A stretch of 6,669 nt of DNA from assembly GCA_003645845.1 (NCBI GenBank), contig QNCV01000149.1, positions 1 through 6,669 of the forward strand. The letters run 5' to 3'. Numbering within the stretch: the stretch's first letter is position 1; each line of letters starts with the position of its first letter. This stretch comes from Fidelibacterota bacterium (GTDB taxonomy: Bacteria; Fidelibacterota; UBA2242). This document shows positions 1 through 5,541 of the stretch, in pieces. Under the pieces are notes generated by a model, which saw only the letters and a list, made by a program, of their open reading frames with translations, was not told where the DNA came from and made no database searches. A program made the position numbers and the translations under genes.

Positions 1-626
1 CGGGCGGACATGGCGAAGTTGGAAAAATGGCCTTTGTTTCAGGGCCCTATTCTTACCGGCTAATTGCCTACCTGATGGACAAGGGCAGTCTGGCAGCTGT
101 TGTTTTAATCGGAGGACTTGCCGGAATCTGGAAACTCTATCCCGCCATCAGAGTGTATTACCGGCTTTTAGTTATAATTATTCCACTTGTCTGTTTCGGG
201 GCGGGATCTATCATCCGTAAAAGTAAAAAGGGGTTTCCAGGCATTGGGAAATATCCCTTTAAAAATGTGTTAGCGGCAAACATACCGTTATCAATTGCAC
301 ATGTCATGATCATGGCTCTTCAATACTGGTTGGTATTAAAAGCATATGGGGTTTCCTTTTTCTCGACATATACGACAGTAAATATTGTGCTGTGTGCGAT
401 AATGATACCCATAAGCTTTGCCGGATTGGGTGTTCGGGAATGGACCACACTGCAATTGCTGAAATTCTATTCACTCCCCAAAGAATCGGCAATTCTCGCG
501 CCGCTCCTGGTATTCCTTTGCAATGTTTTTATTCCTGCACTGATCGGTGCAATTGTAATTCTGGTTTTTAAAATGAAACCGAAACTTTTTCCCAAAGACA
601 GCGCGACATTACATCAACAAAGATGA
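1..626 (+). CDS. Flippase-like / lysylphosphatidylglycerol synthase transmembrane-domain protein, C-terminal part (5' truncated by window)
   Basis: The reading frame is open to the left edge (first full codon at nt 3), so the N-terminus lies outside the window; the Met codon at 27 is probably internal. About 207 residues are visible. They include several hydrophobic segments: around the SLAAVVLIGG stretch, the LLVIIIPLVCFGAG stretch, a long one from NVLAANIPLS to WLVLKAYG, then NIVLCAIMIPISFAG, and a final one at PLLVFLCNVFIPALIG. Two signatures fit the UPF0104/LPG_synthase_TM (flippase-like) family: a GHGEVGK loop at the start of the visible part, and the conserved GLGVRE motif before the last membrane helices, followed by a short basic tail. 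Family members are inner-membrane proteins linked to lipid or glycolipid transfer and often sit near glycosyltransferases. The substrate cannot be told from this fragment, and no MprF-type synthetase domain follows. The last 18 bp overlap the 3' end of the convergent mgtE. Confidence 0.8.
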   Translation, partial: GGHGEVGKMAFVSGPYSYRLIAYLMDKGSLAAVVLIGGLAGIWKLYPAIRVYYRLLVIIIPLVCFGAGSIIRKSKKGFPGIGKYPFKNVLAANIPLSIAHVMIMALQYWLVLKAYGVSFFSTYTTVNIVLCAIMIPISFAGLGVREWTTLQLLKFYSLPKESAILAPLLVFLCNVFIPALIGAIVILVFKMKPKLFPKDSATLHQQR

Positions 627-1970
627 TGCAATGGAAAAATAGACCAGCATTCCTGTAATATCCATGGTTGTCTGGACAATCGGGCTGGTTGCTACGGCGG
701 GATCAACATTGATCCGTTGCAGCAGCATGGGCACCACCGTGCCTATGGTGGCCGCAATGGTGAGCTCACAGCACATGGATATGCCGATAATACCACCAAT
801 AGTTAAAATACTGTTAGTGGTATGATAAAAAATATTTGACAGGGCAGAGAGCAGTACTCCAAAAGCGAATCCCAGAATCAGGCCTACGAGCAATTGTCTG
901 AACAGCACTTTAAATAGCTGCTGAAAATTAATCCGGCCGGTAACCAGACCGCGGACAATGATTGTCGATGACTGTGCTCCCACATTGCCCCCCATGCCGG
1001 CGATAATTGGCATAAACGCCGCCAGTATAACGAATTTGCTCAGGAGCTCGTGAAAACCAACTACGATAGAGGAAACAATCAGACCGCCGATAAACGTGGC
1101 AAAAAGCCATGGAAAGCGAATACGGGCGGCCTCCAGCGGGCTTTTCAATAAAATTTCACGGTCTTTTCCGACTCCGGCCATCTGCAAAAAGTCCTCAGTG
1201 GCCTCTTCCCGGATAACATCGATAATATCGTCAACGGTCACAATTCCCATGAGAGTGTTGTCTTTATCCACCACCGGTATTGCCAAGAAGTTGTAACGAC
1301 TGATGATACGGGCAACCTCTTCCTGATCTGTGTCGTGGTGTACGGATACTACCTTGGTAATCATGATATTTTGCAGGACGGTTTTCGGTGAGGTCATCAA
1401 CAGCTGCCGCAATGAAATGACACCGGTCAATTTGTTATTTTCATCAACAACATAGATATAAAACACCATCTCGGCATCCTTCTGTTCGCGGATAGCATCG
1501 ATGGCTTCCTGAACCGTATCGTTTTCATTCATTTTAAACGGCAAAGGAACCATGATACCGCCGGCTGTATCCGGCTCATACATCATCAATTCCTCAAGAT
1601 CTTCAGAATCGGAAGCGCTGAGAAGACCAAGAACCTCTTTGCCGAGATCTTCCGGTATCTGGGCTACAATATCAGCCTGATCGTCAGGAGCCATTTCGTT
1701 GAGCAGCTCGGCAATGTCCTTTGGAGGCATATCCTTAACGATGTCCACCAGAATTGATCGATCAAGTTCTGTCAGAAATTCAGCTTTATAAGCCCGGTCG
1801 GAGATAAGTTTAAAGATCTTTTCCCGCTCTGCAGCTGTAAATGATCGGAATAATGCCGCCAGATCCGCCGGATGCGTTTTCATAATCATTTTCTGCGTAT
1901 TCGAACTGGCATTTCGTCGTATTAATCGTCGAAAGGCATCCTGTAAAATGATAAATTCACGATCAATCAT
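609..1970 (-). CDS. mgtE: Magnesium transporter MgtE
   Basis: This is a full-length 453-residue MgtE, the inner-membrane Mg2+-gated Mg2+ channel/transporter. Domain order is as in the family. An alpha-helical MgtE N-domain covers about residues 25-130 and ends in the EPDTAGGIM segment (132-140). A pair of CBS domains covers about 140-260, and the linker carries EEATEDF (255-261), the acidic Mg2+-sensing region known from Thermus MgtE. The membrane domain covers about 285-453. The pore signature PIIAGMGGNVGAQSST is at 321-336, VRG at 339-341, and the conserved DPAVATSP at 423-430 supplies the Asp of the Mg2+ site, followed by TTMDITG (434-440). The ATG start has a good Shine-Dalgarno (GGAG, 6 nt upstream), and the N-terminus matches family length. 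It lies 14 nt downstream of the CPBP protease gene and is probably co-transcribed with it. There is no room for an M-box riboswitch in front of it. The 3' end overlaps the convergent membrane-protein gene by 18 bp. The identification is firm; cobalt may also be a substrate. Confidence 0.96.
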   Translation of the reverse strand: MIDREFIILQDAFRRLIRRNASSNTQKMIMKTHPADLAALFRSFTAAEREKIFKLISDRAYKAEFLTELDRSILVDIVKDMPPKDIAELLNEMAPDDQADIVAQIPEDLGKEVLGLLSASDSEDLEELMMYEPDTAGGIMVPLPFKMNENDTVQEAIDAIREQKDAEMVFYIYVVDENNKLTGVISLRQLLMTSPKTVLQNIMITKVVSVHHDTDQEEVARIISRYNFLAIPVVDKDNTLMGIVTVDDIIDVIREEATEDFLQMAGVGKDREILLKSPLEAARIRFPWLFATFIGGLIVSSIVVGFHELLSKFVILAAFMPIIAGMGGNVGAQSSTIIVRGLVTGRINFQQLFKVLFRQLLVGLILGFAFGVLLSALSNIFYHTTNSILTIGGIIGISMCCELTIAATIGTVVPMLLQRINVDPAVATSPIVQTTMDITGMLVYFSIASSLLM

Positions 1971-1984
1971 AATTTCTCCGACCC

Positions 1985-2839
1985 TTAAAGATTAATCTTC
2001 AATCCATTTTTCTTAAAATTTTCAATGAGTATTGCATCATCACTGACGTTGATAACGGGAATAATTCGACCGAACAAAATCAGCCCTCCGACCAGGATAA
2101 TCAACCCTGCCGATAATATCAATGGCGATACATGTCCGTGCCATTCATACCAATTCAGCCGTTCTTCCGAAAGGTGCGTAAAAAGAACAGCCACACCGTT
2201 ATTGAAGGCATGCAGAAAAAACGACACCCAGACGGAATTAGTTTTCCAGGCAACAAATCCCATGAATATTCCGATAATATATATTTGTATGGCCCACCAG
2301 GGGTTGAAATGAATAAGCGCAAAGATAAGCGCCGATAAAAGGATAGCTTTGGTAATATCACGCAGGCGCCGCTCAAGAATTCGTTGCAGAAAACCACGGA
2401 AAATGATCTCTTCAATGAAAGGTGCGATTATGATGACGACACCGACGACGAAGAATGCCGAAAGCGGATCGGTGATCATCATAATTTCCTGAATTTTGGA
2501 AAATCCGGCGGGAGTTTTTATCAGAGTTTGGGTGATGCGATCTATTTCGTCGGCAATTATTGTCAGGCCGATGGCGATTGGAACAGCCGCAAGGATAGTA
2601 TTTAACGAAACAGGGTTTAAACGGAATAGAGAGCGCATGTTTATTCGGCGCCTTTTGGCCCAGAAAAATATGGGGATTGGAAGTAGTATCTCACCTATTA
2701 ACAGGCCGGTTTGGGCAGTCGTAATTTCATCCGAACCGGTCATCAGAATCATAATAAGAACAGCCGTAACCGTTGCCAACAACACGCCGGCCACCAGGAG
2801 CAAAACGGCGGTTTTTATCTGGGGAATTACATTCAACAT
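1985..2839 (-). CDS. CPBP family intramembrane metalloprotease (CAAX protease / bacteriocin-processing, Abi domain)
   Basis: This 284-residue polytopic membrane protein carries all the hallmark motifs of the CPBP (Rce1/Abi) family. Motif 1 is EEIIFRG with Glu143-Glu144 and Arg148. Motif 2 is FALIHF with Phe173 and His177. Motif 3 is HAFNN with His210 and Asn213. The two Glu and two His are the expected catalytic and metal-site residues, so the protein looks catalytically intact. Hydrophobic helices lie at about 8-33, 45-60, 80-97, 127-142, 165-178, 183-197, 203-220 and 238-259. A short polar tail of about 25 residues follows the last helix. The ATG start has a modest Shine-Dalgarno (GGAACAGG) and a promoter-like element 33-61 nt upstream. 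The next gene downstream, 14 nt away, is mgtE. The family includes prenyl-protein proteases, bacteriocin-immunity and maturation proteins, and many of unknown substrate. No small peptide substrate gene is visible nearby, so the target is unknown. Confidence 0.9.
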   Translation of the reverse strand: MLNVIPQIKTAVLLLVAGVLLATVTAVLIMILMTGSDEITTAQTGLLIGEILLPIPIFFWAKRRRINMRSLFRLNPVSLNTILAAVPIAIGLTIIADEIDRITQTLIKTPAGFSKIQEIMMITDPLSAFFVVGVVIIIAPFIEEIIFRGFLQRILERRLRDITKAILLSALIFALIHFNPWWAIQIYIIGIFMGFVAWKTNSVWVSFFLHAFNNGVAVLFTHLSEERLNWYEWHGHVSPLILSAGLIILVGGLILFGRIIPVINVSDDAILIENFKKNGLKINL

Positions 2840-2871
2840 TGACCTGTTCCGGCTGAGATTAAAGGCGAGTG

Positions 2872-2900
2872 AATTTAGAGAGACAGGCCGCTAAAGTCAA
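2872..2900 (-). promoter_or_regulatory. Sigma70-like promoter for the CPBP-mgtE unit
   Basis: On the minus strand, TTGACT (2900-2895; five of six match TTGACA) is followed after exactly 17 bp by TAAATT (2877-2872; four of six match TATAAT). The predicted transcript start is near 2865, giving a 5' leader of about 26 nt before the CPBP start codon, long enough for its ribosome-binding site. The position in the 96-bp gap between two same-strand genes makes it plausible. It is a consensus match by eye, not a mapped start, and a non-sigma70 organism would weaken it. Confidence 0.5.
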
Positions 2901-2906
2901 GACAAT

Positions 2907-2930
2907 GCGCTACCCCGAAGGAATTATCGC
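2907..2930 (-). other. Possible UUCG-capped hairpin after the thioredoxin-like gene
   Basis: Beginning 6 nt past the TGA stop, the minus-strand transcript can fold with C20/C21/U22 pairing G15/G14/G13 (numbers are the last two digits of 29xx) around a UUCG tetraloop. The stem then continues with two A-U pairs, a mismatch and a GCG/CGC base; two bases bulge. No U-tract follows (the next bases are ATTGTCTTGACT), so it is not a standard intrinsic terminator. It might stabilise the 3' end of the upstream mRNA or reduce read-through into the CPBP gene. It may also be chance. Confidence 0.25.
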
Positions 2931-2935
2931 TTTGA

Positions 2936-3466
2936 TCAATCCTGTTTTTCTGAAAGCCGTTTAAATTGATTGGCAATGAGGGTTGTGTCGCTCTTTTCAA
3001 AGCCTCTTTTATAGAAAGCGATTTTTCCGTCCTTATCGATTAAAACAAGTGTCGGCGTGACCACTGCGGAATAGTTTTCGGCAATCTTTCCGTAGCGGTC
3101 TAATAATATGGGAAGTGTATAATTCATTTTCTCTGCAAAGGATCGGACGATTTTTGGATCTTCTCTGATGTTAATCATATATATGTTTAGCGCGGGATAT
3201 TCTTTCTTGAGAGTATGGAGATAGGGAATTTCATTGCGGCAGGGCACACAGAAAGTTGTGAAGAACGAAAAGGCCACAGGGCCAGACAGCTCCTGACGAG
3301 CCCTTGGTCCGACGTAGCGGCTCAGAAAAAAATCCTTCCCGTCAAGAGTTTTCGCATAGCAGCCCGGGGCTTTTGATCCCACAGGCAGACCGGTATTTTT
3401 TACCGCCAGACTATCTGTTGCCCAAAGTGTGGAACATAGAAATACCAGTGATAAAAACGAACGCAT
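2936..3466 (-). CDS. Exported TlpA/ResA-like thioredoxin-fold protein
   Basis: This is a 176-residue protein with an N-terminal Sec signal: MR, a hydrophobic core (FLSLVFLCSTLWA), and a likely signal peptidase I site after SLA (residues 19-21). It is not a clear lipobox, because the Cys at 11 is preceded by Phe-Leu. The mature part is a thioredoxin/AhpC-TSA fold with the redox motif FCVPC (C73-V-P-C76), the cis-proline loop VTPT (P138), and the closing beta-hairpin LIDKDGKI. The family acts outside the cytoplasm as a disulfide reductase or oxidoreductase, for example in cytochrome c maturation; the partner here is unknown. An earlier in-frame ATG at 3526 would give 20 more residues with no signal-peptide character, overlapping the upstream gene. 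The 3466 start is preferred because AGAGGG sits 4 nt before it and it begins directly with the signal peptide. It lies one base after the stop of the RNA methyltransferase gene and is probably translationally coupled. The usual Trp before the first active-site Cys is Phe here, and an extra Cys is present at 36. Confidence 0.88.
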   Translation of the reverse strand: MRSFLSLVFLCSTLWATDSLAVKNTGLPVGSKAPGCYAKTLDGKDFFLSRYVGPRARQELSGPVAFSFFTTFCVPCRNEIPYLHTLKKEYPALNIYMINIREDPKIVRSFAEKMNYTLPILLDRYGKIAENYSAVVTPTLVLIDKDGKIAFYKRGFEKSDTTLIANQFKRLSEKQD

Positions 3467-3480
3467 ATTACCCTCTTTTT
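3467..3480 (-). promoter_or_regulatory. Shine-Dalgarno embedded in the 3' end of the upstream gene, deciding the thioredoxin-like start
   Basis: On the minus strand the order is AGAGGG, then TAA, then T, then ATG. The ribosome-binding site is made of the last two sense codons (Arg, Gly) of the methyltransferase gene. Its stop codon lies one base before the ATG at 3466. This supports the short start over the ATG at 3526 and suggests stop-start coupling of the two genes. Confidence 0.75.
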
Positions 3481-4265
3481 GTTTTAACAAGTTCGTTAAT
3501 AAGAATACCCGCCGACACCGATACATTTAATGATTCGCCCGAGCCATATAGTGGAATTCCGATGGGAATGACCGGAGCGTTTGTTATTTGCTCCGGTAAA
3601 CCGTGGGATTCGCTGCCAAGAATTAACCCCCAAACAGCATCTATGCTTCTCCGGGGCGGGGACGCACCGGGAATTGCCGCATACAAATCAATTGAAAGAT
3701 CGGAACATTGTTTAATAAGCTCCGCAACACCAATGTTCTGAAAGATATTTATGTGGAAAAGTGCACCCATGCTGCCGCGGACGACTTTCGGAGAAAATGG
3801 ATCAACACTGTTTGGCGATAAGAGAACAGTCCGAATCCCGAACCACCTGGCGGTCCGGAAGATAGTCCCGAGATTACCGGGGTCGTTTATTTCCCATAAG
3901 TAGATAAAAGGTGCCGTTAAAAACAGATTGAAATTTTTATCCTCCGGCATATTGGCAATGGCAATAATGCCCTCGGGATGTTGAAGCGTGCTGACCGATT
4001 TGATTGCTCTGTCGGAAACCAGAGAAACAATCTGCCGGTCAATTTCCCGAAGCCATGAAATGTTACCGGAAAGGGACATGGAAACAAAAATATTTGTAAT
4101 TGGGAAAGATGCCTCCAGAGCCTCCGATACCGGCTTTATCCCCTCAATCAGAAACTGCCGGTGCAGGTAACGATATTTTTTCTGCTGAAGGCTATGGAGA
4201 TACTGACGTTGGTGATGTGTAATCTCTCCCGAATCTGTTATTCTTTTTGGTTTTCGATACTCCAT
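3468..4265 (-). CDS. TrmH/SpoU-family RNA 2'-O-methyltransferase
   Basis: This 265-residue protein is in the usual size range for TrmH/RlmB-type enzymes, which transfer methyl from S-adenosylmethionine to a ribose 2'-OH in rRNA or tRNA. An N-terminal substrate-binding domain covers about 15-110, with FLIEGIKPVSEAL at 38-50 typical of the SpoU substrate-binding region and the HPEGIIAIA strand at 96-104. The SPOUT knot domain follows with all three motifs. Motif 1 is NDPGNLGTIFRTARWFG (127-143) with catalytic Asn and Arg. Motif 2 is LILGSESHGL (214-223). Motif 3 is IPLYGSGESLNVSVSAG (237-253), which forms the knot and the AdoMet pocket. The exact target nucleotide cannot be assigned. The ATG at 4265 is the only start available: an in-frame stop lies at 4293-4295 with no ATG, GTG or TTG between. 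It has no recognisable Shine-Dalgarno. The gene is divergent from the alpha/beta-hydrolase-like gene and heads a unit with the downstream thioredoxin-like gene. Confidence 0.92.
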   Translation of the reverse strand: MEYRKPKRITDSGEITHHQRQYLHSLQQKKYRYLHRQFLIEGIKPVSEALEASFPITNIFVSMSLSGNISWLREIDRQIVSLVSDRAIKSVSTLQHPEGIIAIANMPEDKNFNLFLTAPFIYLWEINDPGNLGTIFRTARWFGIRTVLLSPNSVDPFSPKVVRGSMGALFHINIFQNIGVAELIKQCSDLSIDLYAAIPGASPPRRSIDAVWGLILGSESHGLPEQITNAPVIPIGIPLYGSGESLNVSVSAGILINELVKTKRG

Positions 4266-4328
4266 TTCATTATATTTGCGGGGGTAGCATTTTTACTCCG
4301 CAAGAGGTAAGTTATAAATAGTCACTTA
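4266..4328. promoter_or_regulatory. Divergent intergenic spacer with candidate -10 elements
   Basis: This 63-bp gap must hold the start signals for both the leftward methyltransferase and the rightward hydrolase-like gene, unless they are read from further away. On the minus strand there is a perfect TATAAT at 4274-4269, only 3 nt from the ATG, with no good -35 (AGTAAA at 17 bp). On the plus strand TATAAA lies at 4313-4318, 10 nt before the ATG at 4329, with only a T-rich -35 region. AAGAGGT at 4302-4308 is 20 nt from that ATG, too far for a normal ribosome-binding site. None of these is convincing alone. Confidence 0.3.
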
Positions 4329-5489
4329 ATGAAACAAGCCCGCAGTATTAAAGAAACCGTCCATCTGACTGGTCTTTTTATCAAGGCTTTTCGGGTTGTT
4401 TTGCTATCCTCACGACCGGCAATATTAAGTAAGCAAATTAAGCGGAACCCTGGGTTATTAATCGAGCGGACAGCTTTTGACGGCAAAGACGGCCCCATTC
4501 CGGTAGCGCTCTATACGAGACAGAAAAAGAAAAGGCGTCCGGTATTTATATTCTTATCCTGCAATGAGGCATTTGCCTGGAAAAAACGACAGATAAAGCG
4601 ATTGGCCAGAGCGCTGGCCATTGCCGGATATCATGCAATCCTTTTTGAAAACAATATTTCCGACTCGTTAAGGATTGCAGACAACCAGACAGACGTTATC
4701 GGGGATTTAATTGATGCCGTTGCCGGGAACAGTCTCTTTGATGGTGAACGTATCATTTTAGTGGCCGCAGATTTTAACACCCGTCTGGTCTTCAAAGCTA
4801 TGCAAACAAACCGGGTTCCGGAAAAGATACGAGCCTTTGTTTTTCTTTCTCCCGTCACCGATTTTAATGCGCTTGTTCGCTTTGCCTGCACCGGCAGAGT
4901 CAAGTTCGGAAAGCATTGGGTTGCCCGTCCGTCATCCTCCGGTCTCCGACTACTTCATTTTTACAATATGCTCGGACAATATTTCGATAATGAGCCGAAT
5001 ATACTGCCGGATATATTAAAATTGTTGTTAACGGGCCAACGTACCGAGGCGTTCGATTCGCTCAAAAATCTGGACAGGGAGACCCGCGATCTGGTACTGG
5101 CCCTCTTTCGGGGAGATGTTCCACCGGAAACGACAGATATTCTGATGCGCCTTGATAAAAAATTCCTGGCGAACATGTTTTTACCGACATTGCCCGATAA
5201 GGATATCGGTAAACCGGTATTTATTTTTCAGAGTATTTATGACAAAGATGTTGACTGCGGACAGAGCCAGACACTTTTTGAAAATCTTTTCAGCTCAAAG
5301 GGAGTCTATCTCCATTATTCGGATTATTATTCCTCTGAAAGTTATCGTCATATTCTCCTGAATCCGATCCGCTGGCTGAAGGGCGCCTTTCGACTGGCGC
5401 TGGCGCTGTACCGTGTATTTGCAAATGTCTACAGCACAAAAAATCTGCCCTATAACCCGACCGGCGAACCCCTGCGGTTCAGAAATTAA
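4329..5489 (+). CDS. Alpha/beta-hydrolase-fold protein with atypical nucleophile elbow (possible pseudoenzyme)
   Basis: This is a 386-residue protein. Residues about 56-350 read as an alpha/beta-hydrolase fold. There is a strand at VFIFLS (72-77), a helix with LARALAIAGYHAILFE (92-107, typical of the region after the oxyanion loop), a strand RIILVA (141-146) running into the nucleophile elbow, and strand FVFLSP (170-175). The acid-loop strand VFIFQSIYDKDVD (297-309) follows, then a C-terminal ESYRHILLNP with His341 at the expected catalytic position. The GxSxG elbow is replaced by A-A-D-F-N with Asp148, and the HG oxyanion motif by S-C-N. A cap-like helical insert lies at about 205-290. The N-terminal 50 residues are basic and amphipathic, with no clear signal peptide. 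The ATG at 4329 is the only start after an in-frame stop at 4308-4310; its ribosome-binding site is poor. The stop codon touches a terminator hairpin. Function is unknown: either the fold is catalytically dead or it uses an Asp nucleophile. Confidence 0.6.
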   Translation: MKQARSIKETVHLTGLFIKAFRVVLLSSRPAILSKQIKRNPGLLIERTAFDGKDGPIPVALYTRQKKKRRPVFIFLSCNEAFAWKKRQIKRLARALAIAGYHAILFENNISDSLRIADNQTDVIGDLIDAVAGNSLFDGERIILVAADFNTRLVFKAMQTNRVPEKIRAFVFLSPVTDFNALVRFACTGRVKFGKHWVARPSSSGLRLLHFYNMLGQYFDNEPNILPDILKLLLTGQRTEAFDSLKNLDRETRDLVLALFRGDVPPETTDILMRLDKKFLANMFLPTLPDKDIGKPVFIFQSIYDKDVDCGQSQTLFENLFSSKGVYLHYSDYYSSESYRHILLNPIRWLKGAFRLALALYRVFANVYSTKNLPYNPTGEPLRFRN

Positions 5490-5523
5490 AAAAGCCGATC
5501 TTTTTACCAGAGACCGGCTTTTT
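5489..5523. terminator. Bidirectional intrinsic terminator between convergent genes
   Basis: AAAAAGCCG (5489-5497) pairs with CGGCTTTTT (5515-5523). After one A/C mismatch, TCT (5499-5501) pairs with AGA (5511-5513), leaving a 9-nt loop. The plus-strand transcript ends in a run of five T after the stem, and the minus-strand transcript ends in a run of six (complement of 5488-5493). It begins at the stop codon of the hydrolase-like gene and lies 18 bp past the stop of the TPR gene, so it can serve both. Confidence 0.8.
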
Positions 5524-5541
5524 CAATACTGTTTGTGACAA

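Noticed and set aside
27..29. ATG at 27 as the true start of the flippase-like gene
   Set aside because: The frame is open to the left edge, the preceding residues (GHGEVGK) fit a conserved family loop, and the protein would lack the N-terminal membrane helices.
2025..2894. Plus-strand open frames of 68-132 residues opposite the CPBP gene (for example 2496-2894)
   Set aside because: They are antisense to a gene with all family motifs intact, give low-complexity or unpatterned proteins, and have no supporting ribosome-binding sites.
2840..2935. Small gene or ncRNA in the 96-bp gap before the CPBP gene
   Set aside because: The space is accounted for by a promoter-like element and a weak hairpin. 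No start codon with a ribosome-binding site and no stable RNA fold with a U-tract was seen.
3467..3526. Upstream ATG giving a 196-residue thioredoxin-like protein
   Set aside because: The extra 20 residues are not signal-like and overlap the methyltransferase gene. The internal ATG at 3466 has a strong Shine-Dalgarno and starts a clean signal peptide.
3304..3741. Plus-strand 145-codon open frame across the thioredoxin/methyltransferase junction
   Set aside because: It lies opposite two well-supported genes and shows no recognisable domain.
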